DNA from: Onchidella celtica
Taxonomy: Eukaryota > Mollusca > Gastropoda > Systellommatophora > Onchidiidae
NCBI GenBank assembly: GCA_963931925.1
Contig: OZ007571.1
Coordinates: 16,548,506-16,612,505, forward strand
DNA length: 64,000 nucleotides
Direction: 5' to 3'
Below the pieces are notes generated by a model. That model had not been told where the DNA came from. It did not search any database and worked only from the letters and a program-made list of their open reading frames with translations. The position numbers and the translations under genes were made by a program. This document shows, in pieces, positions 12,456-24,900 of this stretch (its first letter is position 1; each line of letters starts with the position of its first letter).

Positions 12456-15400
12456 TGCGAAATAAGCGGCTCTTTGCCAAAAAAAAAAACTGATTCCCAT
12501 AAAACACCTTTTCTCCTCAAGAAACGATCACGAACTGTTGACTTTGAATGACTAATACCAACGTGGGTGACAGGTTAACAGTTCAATCATTCATTGACAG
12601 CAGCGTGTTTTCACATCTCTTGCCTGCAGTTGGGCGTTTTCTTTTGTGCCCTGTAAGTGAACAGAAAATAGGACCTCTTTTGTGGATTCGACATGATTTT
12701 TACACGTGGAATTACACAATCTGTTAAGAATACAGGAAAGGTATAAGTCGAATATGCAAGTGTGTTCCCATGGCCCAAAATGACACTCAAACTTAGCAAA
12801 TATAGGGTTATATATTGCCCTGTCACGTGATCTCAGCAGTAATATTTATGCCAATGGTTGGGGCTTGAAGAAAGCCTAATGGTGGAAGTATTCTGACTGT
12901 GAGGAACATTGCGTGAAGAAAATTCAAATGAAAATCCTCGCCGTCATGTCATTAGATCTGTCTCACTATGTTTGGTTGACGGTACAGTAAAAATAATTTC
13001 TGGATACCTTGTTAATAGGTTATAATTATATGAATTATTATGTGTCAAAGGGACTACTGAGAAAAAGTATCGTAGTAGGGAAGTGATGAAACGTATACAC
13101 AAAAGTTGAGTGTGTCTAGTAAATAGTTAGTAAATAATTTACATGTTTGTCGTGACATTTTTTTTGCATAAATTATCATTAATTTTTTAACAGGGGACAC
13201 GCGCTTTTTACTGAATTAATGATTACGCATGATTTACGGTGCTCGGCAATTAAATACATATTTATAGTTCATTGGACGCCTGTGAACGTGTGTCTTTGAA
13301 CTACAACAGTGTACTCTTGTATACCACAGGCCATTTTGAATCCCAGTTTTTAATGATGATTTCTCAGTAATTGGATACTCACGCTGCAGGTTTTGAAACA
13401 GTATGACATTTTATGTGAAATGAATAAGTAGATCTTCTTCTTCTTCTCATTAAAATACTTTTGGAAGGTCTATATTCTTGCTGCTAATTATTGAAATTGA
13501 CACGCCTATGATTATCATAGAAAGAAAAGCTTATATATCCTTAGCACCCCCCCCCCCCCCCCCTTGTACTGTTGGTTTCGTATTTGGCGAAGTATGATAG
13601 CGTGCATTTTTGTTTGTTTGTTACTTTTGTCTTAACCATGGTAACCGCTGATAAACAAAGGCCTACAGCATATCTAATTTGGAGAGCTGTGTGGTTCAGA
13701 CCATCTAATTTGGAGAGTTGTGTGGTTCAGAAATCTAGCTTAGAAAGTTGTGTGGTTCAGAATATTATATTTGGAGATTATTGTGTGGTTCAGAACATAA
13801 TGAATTTTATGGTACTTTTTAAATTATATCTATACGATCTGGCCTACCATGAGCTTGCCATCCGATTTGTTTTGTTCGTGGTGAATTTACGGGTATGATT
13901 TAGCATCTTTGCAGGTTTGCACGCGCGAGAACACGGGTTAAAGATGTGGAGAATGTATTAGTAGGAACATTTATTAGTGCATGGTCTTTGATAACATTAT
14001 TTGTGTCTGCTTATGGCAGACCAGAACGTGATATCATTTATCGCGGCAATAAATTCTGCGAATAGAGGACTTCTTTATGGCACTTGGTGCTGTTACTGAA
14101 GATGTTGACTGCAATATGGTCCAGGTTTGCTGTAAATGTGCCAGAACCTGCAACTATCAGGTAGCACCACAACACGTGTTCTATCTCAATCGATTGTCCA
14201 GGGTCTGCGGACACATGTCAGATTGTGATTCTTCATGAAAAGTGATGGCTAATGAAGAAGCTCTTCATCTTTCATGGATTACGCGTGATACTGACAGTTG
14301 TCGGTGTATATAACAAGATATTATGAATGCTCATCATTACATATGCCACCTCATTGACCAATGAAATATAAGGAGAATATTTACACTGAAGTATAATGGT
14401 GTGGTATGCCCCCGATCCGAAAGTAAAATGTCGGAAACATTGTGCATAATATACCATTGCCTCCGAAACATCTAACATCAGAGTTCAGTTATCTGGAAAA
14501 TAAATGTATAACAAACACAGGGGAAAAATATAAAAACAGCCACTCCCCTTCCCGCCAAGAAAAAAAAATTAAGCTCTTGGAAGAGCGAGACTACTGGAGA
14601 TCTCCAGAGGAAGTGAACCCATGTCAGGCAAGCGTTTCAACTTTTGGCTTCATCATAATCTGTGAAAGCTGGACCACGTACAGGCCATGAATCCCACTAT
14701 TACACGTCCTGTATAAGATATTAAATATCAGTTTACAAGTACTAAACACAGACATGGAAGAGCATGCAGGTAGAGACAACACCAACAAGAAAAGCAACAA
14801 TGCTCACATTGACACAGAAATTCATTAAGCCTTGTTTTGTTGTATTGATCTGACGTAGCCGGTGATGGCACAAATTGCTGGGATCAGACCCAATAGAGTG
14901 ACAGGGCGTGATGACAAGTCGCGCAGGTAGTTGATAATCTAATGGCGAACTTGTCCTGGTATCTTCGGGAGACCTAATTTTTACCCCCTGTGCTGTATCC
15001 TGTCCACTCTCAGACAGAGCTAGATCTATGCGTATACACTCATCAGGCTGCCATATTAAGGATTGTGTAAATCAAATACTGTGTTCAGGCACGAGTTTCA
15101 TGTCCTGTTCATGCTATAGTAACTGGGCTGGATTTAGGCATAAATTAAGTGCGCTGCAGCTTAGGGCCACGTAATACACAGGTGGGGCCTCATACAATTT
15201 CAATTTAAAAAAAAAAAATTGTATTGGTTCTGTATTTAAGCCTGTTAATTCGAAAATAATTTTGTATTTTATGTTTTTAAATACCTTGCTATTAAATAAA
15301 CTAAAAGGCATTTACAATTTTTATTTTGTTGTGAAGACCTAAGTTCCTGTTTTGATACGCACGTTTGTGAGATCTTCTAGGGCAACTTTGTAACAATGGG

Positions 15401-15937
15401 TCTCCAAGCTTTATGCAGCTTAGGGCATCTGCACCAAGTCTAAATCGGACACTGTGGAGTGAAACAGTGCAACAGACAGGTCTCCTCTAATAAAATATAC
15501 ATGTTGTATCATAGATCTGCTGGGTCATTGCAACAGACAGATCTACTCTTACAGATTCACATGTTATATCACACATCTGCCGGGTTTATACTGCACGCAT
15601 TTGTCAGATGAGGATTTTTTTTTTGTGTCGTGGTGTCAGTTATGAGATATTTGAGAACTTATTTTTGGGTGCAGTTATTTCAACAGGCTGGCAATGTTTT
15701 TTGCTCTTTCATAATACCACATGATTGCATACTTGCCCGCTTTACGTCAATATTCTTGAGTGCTGGGGTGAGACAGGCACCGTTTGAATCAGGAGCGAGT
15801 CTTCTGCGTGGCGTTATCTAGTTTCCTCTTTCGTAAACTCCTGGTTGTCGGTTTGGAAGAGTTCAAAATAATTTAGCCTTTGTTCAGGATTGGCTCAGAT
15901 ATTATAGAGGCAATTTTTAACGTCCAAATACTGCGGC
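12456..15937. other. Intergenic sequence, repeats only
   Basis: No gene is supported. Notable items are a 17-base C run (13547-13563), a minisatellite (13671-13795), and a roughly 60-bp duplicated block at 15471-15590 around CAACAGACAGGTCTCCTC. A possible hAT-type MITE remnant lies between GGCTGGATTTAGGC (15126) and GTCTAAATCGGACACTG (about 15455). Confidence 0.55.
13671..13795 (+). repeat. Minisatellite, about 30 bp x 4
   Basis: Four diverged units carry the core ATCTAATTTGGAGAGTTGTG followed by TGGTTCAGA. The first two are nearly identical and the fourth carries small insertions. The open frame through it reflects repetition and does not indicate a gene. Confidence 0.8.
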
Positions 15938-16104
15938 TAAAGCTGAGTTTTCATGTGTAGGGAAACAGCAACAGAAACGTCAAAAACCCTTCAATCAACG
16001 CCGTTTCCATATACACGTAAACACTCTGTACTTGTACTACTTCAGGGATTTTTGACGTTTCCGTTGCCGTTTCCTTTTTCCGTACACATGAAAACACAGC
16101 TTTA
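15938..16104. mobile_element. MITE-like element with about 45-bp imperfect inverted repeats
   Basis: The left end TAAAGCTGAGTTTTCATGTG and the right end, read in reverse complement as TAAAGCTGTGTTTTCATGTG, continue with matched GAAACRGCAACRGAAACGTC and CAAAAACCCT/CAAAAATCCCT. The whole unit is 167 bp and would fold into a hairpin. The class is not determined. Confidence 0.75.
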
Positions 16105-16700
16105 TACTGAAACTTATATTTTATCTGAGCAGTATATTGGGAGACAGTATAAAAATAGAGTGAAATGAGGGCCATAAAACAAGGAGTAGAGTTTATCAGT
16201 GTCCTATATTCTTACATACTGTTTCGAAATTTTACTGAGTTAACTGCGGAATCATGCCGCCGTGTATCAGAAGGTCATATAATTACGAGGCATGTGAATT
16301 CTATCAGTAATATTAACTCGAAAAGGGCTTTAGTTGTGTAATGTTGATATGTCCACACATGACTCACCTGCGCAAAGCAATGCATCAGTCAAGGGCAGTC
16401 TAGGCCGACTAGGACATGGTAAAGATATTATTGCATTGTCACGGGCTATAGTTTTGTGTGTCATCAACAAGTTTCAGTTTTCAAATTGTATAAGTTGTTA
16501 TGGCTGTATGGATGATTAAAATTGATGAAACGGGAAATTGTTCAGCTATCATATTGTGGTTGTAACTAACTGAAAATCTTTTCTCTCCCCCGCCCCCCTA
16601 ACTCATGGTCATTCTTTTCGTGATTAGCGAATTCAAAAGTACAACCATCGTTACGCTAGTTACAGAGGAAATGCGTATAATATTATTATGGTATCTAGCA
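16105..16700. other. Intergenic sequence, nothing recognised
   Basis: No gene, RNA or repeat could be recognised in this AT-rich stretch between two small inverted-repeat elements. Confidence 0.5.
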
Positions 16701-16896
16701 CAGTGGCGGATCTACATGTACTAGTAAACTAATGAAGCTTAAGCTGTCGTCAGGACCCCTAATGCCGGAGGGGGTCCCAGAGAAACTTTTTAATAAGCGA
16801 ATTTAATTTTGGATCTTGCCCTGTATTGTTGCTGGTGGCAAAGGGACTCCGTAACAGTTCAAGCTTCATGGTCTCCAAAATGTAGGCCCGCCACTG
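16701..16896. mobile_element. hAT-type MITE with 8-bp target duplication
   Basis: The ends are CAGTGGCGGATCTACAT and, reverse-complemented from the right, CAGTGGCGGGCCTACAT. They are flanked by ATCTAGCA (left) and ATCCAGCA (right), an 8-bp target duplication with one mismatch. CAGTGGCGG ends with 8-bp duplications are characteristic of hAT transposons. At 196 bp it is non-autonomous. Confidence 0.85.
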
Positions 16897-18529
16897 ATCC
16901 AGCAGCATTTCATTCAGTGGGTTTGGGGGTGTACACAAACAAAAGCAGTGCGCACAATACACACGTGCACGCAGCATTTTGATTTTGGTCGATCTTGTAT
17001 TATATTATCTGAGGAGTCACACCCACTTTTTGTTTTGTTTTGTTGTTGCTTTCTTTCATAAACATTTCCTATTACTCAAGTGCCATTACCCCCCCCCCCC
17101 TTCCTCCTTTTGTTTAGTTCTTTTAGTTTTATAGGGAAGTGATCTCTCGTGCTGCATGTTATACCCTTTAACTTTCGGAGACAGACAGTAATTACATGTA
17201 AGGCAAAGCCTGAAAGCTATGTGTGTATTTCAAAGATCCATTTAACCTTTTTTTTTTTGGTAGGTATGTAACCCTTGTAGCCTACATGTATTTATAAATG
17301 AGTTTGGGTTTGGAAAAAGCACGTCGACAGAAACGGTAATTCTGTGGTAGGAAGAAGCAGGGCTTGGACAGAATAAAGCGGAATGATAGGACAGGAGGAG
17401 ATCTTATCACTATCAGAAGCTTCCACCAACCGCCCGCTGTTTAAATATCATAATTATGTATGTATTGGTGCATATGTATGTGTGTGTGTGTGTGCAAGCG
17501 CAAATAGACGATTCAACTATTCTTTTCTTATGTGGTCACGACCCTATCCCTTGATCGCCGACACATTTGGAGGACATTAAAATTTGTTATCCGATTTTAA
17601 ATACAGTCTAAACATACTGCATATAGGTCCTTTGTACAGTGCAGGCAAATTGAAGTGATGCATGAGTGAATTTAATCACTCTTTCACCTGTGCCCGTCAG
17701 TCAGCGTGTTTCAGCATTGAATGAGTCAATAATACATTTAAATGGGAACTTTTCGGTGAAAGAGTTCACAAAGTCTGTATCTTCAGTGTCAGAAACTATG
17801 CCACATGAGAAGCGTTGAGGGAATATTTGAAGGGGGGAAAAGGATTTCAAATCATGGCTAGTTGACTTCACAGTCATAGCCGGGGCTTTTAATAGTCATG
17901 ACAAGCTGGACAAAGGAAGGGTAAAAACAAAAACCTCCCAGAAGAGAACAGTATCAATGTTTAATTAGTATATGATTGAGAGGTTTCGTAATGTTTGTGA
18001 TGCTCTGTGGCGGTACGTTAGCTATGTCGGTACGCTTGTGACGTCCATAGTTGGGCTACGTGCCAGCATCAAGCGAGAGTTAAGTCTCAAGCCTTATGCT
18101 CGTATTGTGTACGTCTATTGATTTCTTACTTGCGAGTTTGCTTGGCTTCTGTGTGTCAGTTTCTTTTTCTGCCTCCACCCCTCCCGCTTTCCGCTCAGCT
18201 GCTTGGGTGTTGGTAAATGAGAGCTGAATACATTAATTTGGCTTAGCTTTATTCTTTGTTAATTTAAATGCAGATTTGCCAAACTGAAATTAGCATGGAA
18301 ATAACCAAATAGCATAATGGATATCCGCATTAGAGAAAGTGGGAGTGGAGAAGGGTTTTGGAGAAAATTCTAACTGGCATATGCCCATGTTACATTAATG
18401 TGTTACTTATTTTAGAACTAGAAAACTTTCAGCATTAATTTGTTTGTTTTCAGGTGAACTATATAGATTTCTATGCCTTTCTTTTATATCATATGCCCAT
18501 CTCTGCAGTTATCTCTGTGGCCTCAGTCC
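16897..18529. other. Putative upstream region of the ABCA gene
   Basis: No coding sequence is seen. It includes a 12-base C run (17089-17100), a TG run near 17481, and a somewhat CpG-bearing segment at 17995-18125 that could be promoter or untranslated exon. No TATA box or initiator could be singled out. Confidence 0.4.
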
Positions 18530-18568
18530 TTCCATCCATCCATCCATCCATCCATCCATCCATCCTGC
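18530..18568. repeat. (CATC)n microsatellite upstream of the ABCA start codon
   Basis: About nine CATC units lie some 270 bp upstream of the start codon. Their position, in or near the putative 5' untranslated or promoter region, makes them a possible length polymorphism. No regulatory role is visible. Confidence 0.85.
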
Positions 18569-18836
18569 CATCTACATATCCACCCTCCTGTACTATATTT
18601 GAGAACTCGAACCCTTGCGATGTGCAGCTTTGATTATGCCACTGCCTTGTACCAGCCTGCACCAGCTTCTTTTGGCTGAAGGAAATATTTAAATGTAATT
18701 TCATTTGGTTTGAAATTTATTTCAGGTGCCCTTTTACTACTAGGAAGAACAGAAAATAATGTGGCCCCTAGCTGGATGAACCAAGTTGCCACCCATTGAT
18801 TTACCAAAGATTTAAACAACTTCAGAGACCTGCAAT

Positions 18837-18902
18837 ATGAGTTTTTTCCTGCAGCTCAGGCTGCTGCTATGGAAAAATTTCACACTTCGAAGACGTCAGC
18901 CG
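18837..18902 (+). CDS. ABCA1-like: ABCA exon 1 (start codon, residues 1-22)
   Basis: The exon reads MSFFLQ followed by [16 protein letters not shown], which matches the extreme N-terminus of ABCA1/ABCA4 in length (22 residues) and sequence. The ATG has A at -3, and an in-frame TAA lies at 18813-18815. An AG at 18824-18825 after a short pyrimidine run could be the acceptor of an exon that is otherwise 5' untranslated. The exon ends in phase 0 at GTAATT. Confidence 0.9.
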
Positions 18903-21900
18903 GTAATTACATCTCCATTCCTATAAATGTTTTGTCATTTTAAGATACTTTTTCGAATATTTAGGTATGTTCTGTTTACAAACAGTTCAAACATTTTGGT
19001 GCATAATTATTTCTTAATTTTGCAGCGTAGTTTGAAAATTTGTGGCAGTCATACCTACTATTAGGTTGAAAATGAGGTGAGCTTTGTAAAATGTATCCCG
19101 GTTTATTGAATGGGAAAATGAAAATATTCAGTGATTTATAGGAAGATTTTATGAACAACCATAGATATTGAAGAAAGAACTGGCAGGAATCCGGTGAAGC
19201 AATTTCATTAACTTTCTCTGAAAAATTCACAACAATTTTAGTTTGTGAAACAAATGCTTTTCAGATTCCTCAGCTTGAGTTGTGGGCTTTCCTGTTATGG
19301 TTTAATTGATTTTGCTTGGAAAATTCGATAGAAATATAAATTGATATATTGCTGGAAGTTACGCATGGAAACGTGAAGTAGCAGAATAGATATTTTCTAA
19401 TGCAGCTTAATTACTGACACATTTGTTGTGGAAAAGGTCCACAAGTGTTATACATGTGAGTGGCCATAAAGTTAAATGTTAATAGAATTTACACTATAAT
19501 TTGTAATTTATTTTGTTAAGCTTCAGAAGTTTCACTCATGCTTCCAGAAATTGTGTAGTGATCTCAGATGCTCATTCAGCCCGCAGGAAAAGGTACTAAA
19601 GTGCACATTAAATTCATTTCACATTGGTCTAGAGGCAAAATGCTCGCCTCTCATGCTGGGGGTACTGGTGAACCCACAGTTGACGCAGGCATGTTGGAAT
19701 TTTTTTTGGGGGAAAAATTCCTGTCCCTGATCCTATGGTTGGTAGGATCAAGCACCTAGTCTTCTCGGATTAGGACAAAAAAACTCAGAGATCTGGTGTG
19801 CACGTTGCGCACATTACAGATACCTTGGCAGTTGAAAGTGGAGAAGAGCAGGCCGAACAAGGCAGCTGCCCGGGCAAAATTCTACAGAAAAAACAAAAAA
19901 TGAACTAAGCCCCACCACAAAAACACACGCAAAAACAAGAAGAAGAAAAGTGAGATGTAAATGCCAAGAGGAGCGAACTCCCTAAAGTAAAGACCTAAAC
20001 ACATTAAATTCATTCATTCCTCCTTCTACAGGCACGAGTGGTGGTGGAACTTGTGTGGCCCCTGGTGCTGTTTCTGATTCTTGTGGCAGTCAGAATGCGA
20101 CCTGATGTCCGTGAACCGCGAGAGGAGTGTAAGTTAAACCAGAAATTTTCTCGGCCTACTGCAGTCCCTTACCAGTTGTGTTATCAGAAAAGAAATTTGA
20201 GCCTCACAAATTGTCCCCTTAGAATGACAAGGTTGTAACTCCCTTCCATGAACTTTTGAGAAATTGCTGATTGAAATCTCATGTGCTCACAGCTTTCAGA
20301 GATACTTTTCCGATCCAGCAGTCTTCTGGGCTTGTGCCCTTCGACTTGTTGCCATGATATAAAATTTGTAGGTTTGGTTGAGTTGGTTTGTTCCACAGTA
20401 TAGAGTGTTTTCAAAATCTGGGTTGGTTGGTAGCAGTGTAGTTCGTAAATCACGAAGTGATGGGCAGTAAAAAAGGAGGTGCGATACAGTTTCGTAGGGG
20501 TGAGGGCATAGTGAGCATAGGGGTTCCTTCTGGGGGTCAATTCTGTTTAAGTGGGTGTTAAGAGAGCTTTCAGAGATATGGCTTTTTTTCTTATTACTTA
20601 CAAATTACCCACCGAATCAGCTTGTTACTTGGCCTTTAGAAGTAGTGTGTAGTGTAATACGCAGTTCAGCCAAAAAATGGAGATAGAACCGTGTCATTTT
20701 AAAGGGATGAAATGTGTGTGATAAAGGCTGTTTCAAACAGCATTTTTCATTACTGGATAAATGCCACAACTGATTTTACATCCACTGGTTAGTTTTTGTA
20801 TGCAAAACCAGTGGCTTAAGTAGAAGTAGGTATCAGGCAATTTGATATTATTTTCTATTGTGACAAAAAAAATTCTATATTCAACTGTCTTTTAATTTCT
20901 TCACTCTCAAACACAAAATACATCATCTTCATACAATGTTCTGTTATCTCGACATGTTTGATCAAATTGTCAGTGCTTGATCTTTCATTTTCATCAGTGT
21001 GTTTAGTAAAGTTTGAGAATAGGCTATTGGCAGAAAGTATTTGTTTTTCCAGTGTGAAGCCACTGAAAGTAATTAGGAAACGTGTATAGAAATAGAATGT
21101 CGCCTGTATTTTGCATAAAACTGAGAGTAATATCTTGCAACAGTCTACCACCAGCTGAGAATATTTTATTGTTTTGGTTTTTTGTCTGAGGAGAGGATGG
21201 TCTATCATAACTGAAAGCTTTTAGTTTTTACCTTTCTAATTCTTTTTGATAACTTTCTTTTTTGGACCATATTTCATCTTTGTTCCAATAGTTATAGAAA
21301 ACTTTGCTGTGACCCACAGATTTTGTGTGGTTTTTAAAAGAATATTTCCAGCTGTGAATGCTTTCTTTTTTTTTTTTTCTTTGATGGTAGGAATTTTCTT
21401 TATTGAAACAGCTTAAATGCAAAGAGGCTGGCTATTAGTAAAAACCATAGAACAGCAAGAATATGATATTCACCACTCATAACATGTAGTGGATGTGTGG
21501 TTGAGCATTGAAATAATAGCAGTAGTCGTTAGAGTGCTGGTAGTGGGAAGCATTTGGTTATCTGTTTTCCCTAAACCTCTAGCACATGTAAGGCAACCTG
21601 AATTAAATGTCTTGGGTGCTTTATTTTTTACATTATGTTTTGTATTTTGACCTTGAGGTTAATGTGTTTTCTAGATAAAAATAATTTGAAAAGGAACACT
21701 TCTTTAAAAAAATGCTTTGGACTTCACAAATTTCTCAGAAAATGGGCCTACTGAAGAAAACAAATGCAGGGTATTATCACTGTGAAATGCTTTTACATAA
21801 TTATTTAGATATATTTTCGATATGTTCCAGTCTTTAATTTGTTATCTGTGACCAGTTATTATTATCAAATCATACAATTTCACGAATTTCTCAGAAAATG

Positions 21901-24900
21901 GGCCAATAGAAGAAAACAAAGGCAGGATTTTATCACAGTGAAATGCTTTTGCCTATTTAGACATATTTTCATTTAATTTTGTTCCAGTCTTGATTTTGTT
22001 ATCCATGACTAGTTATCAAACCGTATAATTTCATAAATATTAAAAGAATCTGTTCAGTATGTAGTCTTGATATATGAAAGATAAGAGAGTTAAATTTTTT
22101 CTCCCCTTCTCCAGATTGTATATTTGTAAGTGAAGCCACTGCATGTATACATTTCATGTTGTTCATTACAGGTCATTATGTGGCTAAAGCAATGCCTTCA
22201 GCTGGCACCCTAGCCTTCCTCTCTTCATATGTTTGTAACCTCAACAATGAGTGTGATAACAGTGTCAAAAATACACAATCTTCTGGAGAGATCAATAACT
22301 TCAATGGCTCCACGTAAGTATTTTGCCAGCTGTTTTGGTTTGTTTCTCGACTGTCCAACAAAGTCCAATGGAATCCCATAGGTATAGTTCTTTATGGTTT
22401 GTTGGTGACATATTTTTTTTTTCATACCAGTTTTTTTTTTAAAGTTGGTCCTCAATTGTGATCTAAAAGTTAATCCTCAAATTGTCTTTGAAAAGTTACC
22501 CTCAATTGTCCTTCAAAAATTAGCCCTCAGTTGTCCTTTAGAAACTAGCCCTCGGTTAGCCCTCAGTTGTCATTAAAAGTTAGCCCTCATTTGTCATTGA
22601 AAAGTTTGTTCTCTGTTGTCTTTCAAAAATTAGCCCTCAGTTGTCCTTTAAAAATTAGCCCTCAATTAGCTCTCAGTTGTCATTAAAAGTTAGCCTGCAG
22701 TTGCCCTTTAACAGTTATTGCCATTTAAAAGTTAGCCCTCAGTTGTCATTTAAAACTTCACCCTCAGTTTTCATTTAAAACTTCACCCTCAGTTTTCATT
22801 TAAGAATTAGCCCTTGGTTGTCATTTAACAATTAGCCCTCAGTTGTCGTTTAAAACTGAGCCCTCAGTTGTCATTTAAAAGTTACCCCTCCATTGTCATT
22901 TAAAAGTTAGCCCCCAGTTGTTATTTAGAAGCTACTGTCCATTTGAAAACTTGTTCCCCTCAATACAATGCACTATGTCAGTGTTGCATTACCAAATTCA
23001 TTGAAACTTGGCACAAAGCTTGTGAATAATGATGAGGTCAAGTTAAAAAAAATTTTCTCGGTGAAAATCAAAGCTATTTGCATTTTGTCTTTTTGTTTTA
23101 TATAAAAATGACAAAGGTTCTCTGGCCGTTATTTTAAATTGCTCACATTTTGGTAGAAAAAGAATGATATAACAAAGGAGTGACATATCAAAGGAGTGAC
23201 AAGCAGGTGATGAATTTCAAAGGAGTGACTTACCACGTCGGATTAGCTTTGAATTTTATCAGACAGTACAAAACAAAGACGGTGACCAGCTTTTGTTATT
23301 GTTATTGTTGTTGCTGTAGTTTTCTAATGTTGTCTTTAATATGAGCATCTATGAAAGCATCCCAATGTGTTGTATGTCAAAGTGATAAGGGTTTGAAAAG
23401 AGAGGAGTATAAAGGCATAAGTTAGGGCACCCCGCTACAGAAAGATCTAAAACCAAACAAGAATGAATGACAACAAGGGAGGCAATCCTACTGCATGGTG
23501 TGTCAAAGTGACATGAGCTTGAAACACAAGAGGGGAAAAAAGGCTTAAGTCAGTGTACCTCTCTGCAGAGAAATCTATACCCTAGAACAATAATCAACGA
23601 CAACAAGGAAGCATCCTGCTGTTTTGTGTGTCGGAGTGACTTCAGCTTGAAAAAAAAAAAAAAAGTAAAATGTCTGGGGTAGAGAACCTCCCGAAAAAAG
23701 TTAAAACCAAGCAGTTACAAAGGATAACACTTCAGGCATCCTGCTGTGTTGTGTGTCAAAGTGACATGAATTTGAAAAGAGAGCATTTCAAGACCTTAAA
23801 GCAGAAAGCATGTCAAATCCTGAAAATTGTGCAAAAATGAATGTGACACGGGCTCTTTTAAATTGTCTGCAAATAATTTTACATTGATTTAAGCTGCATA
23901 CAAAACCCCTGAGAATAAGAATTTTTAAGAGATCTTATTTCCATCTCCCCAAGGTACTGTTAATTTTGTTAACTTTTGTGTTGAATTGATATAGCTGCAC
24001 TTAAAATTTTTTCTTAAATGCTCCACCATGAATTTAGGGCAGCTGTACTGGATGCCCTTTTTTTTGCTGTATTTTCAGCTATTTTTTTCAGTGTTCAACC
24101 ATGACATTAAGTTACCTGCACTTTAAACCTTTTCTTGAATGTTGTACTGTGACTTTTCATTAGCTGTGTCTTAAGCCATTTCTTCATATTCTACAACGAC
24201 TTTTCATTATCCTGGACTTGAGCTATTTCTTCAACTATGACTTTAGGTTAGTTGTACTTTAAGCTTTTTCTTCATTGTTCAACCATTACTTTAAGTTGGC
24301 TGTACTTTAAGCTTTTTCTTCAACTTCAGGTTAGGCTTGCTGCTAGATGACCTGGAGACTATCTTGGCCAACAGAGTGGACCGTGATGAGATAATAAATC
24401 TATCCGAGGATCTCTTCTTGTTAGATGAAGTGAGGAAGTCGATTGCCAATGGCTCTGTTGATATAGGTAAGGGAAAGAAAAAAAATTTTTTAATTGATGT
24501 TTTTTAAAATAAATTTTGTTTATTTCATTTTTTTGTGAAACATCTGTGATACGTGGCACTTCATGATATTCAAGTTGTGGTTATTACAATATGATATCTA
24601 ATTGTATTGTGTACAGAAGCTTCAATGCAAAAGCAAAGTTACATTTTTGACAAGACTGTTCTCTGTAAACTGTCAATGCTACACTTAGTGACCACAAAAC
24701 TTGCCAGCTGCCAATTCTTCATGCGACTCAAAAATGTTGAAGAATTTTGAACTTGATCAACCATTTTTGCAAGGAACTTATCTCTTTACATGCTAAAGCT
24801 GAGTATATTTTTTAGAGAAAATTATTTTTATTTGTGCATTAGAAGAATGGATACTAACTTGGTTGCAAAGAGATTATGCTGGAACTTTCTTTTCTCCGTT

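Noticed and set aside
19625..19700. Possible tRNA gene with box A and box B
   Set aside because: The cloverleaf is not closed by a proper acceptor stem. The sequence continues into a 300-bp body with 15-bp target duplications, so it is the head of a SINE.
22445..22930. CRISPR-like regular array
   Set aside because: Units are contiguous and degenerate with no unique spacers, and the DNA is eukaryotic. It is a minisatellite.
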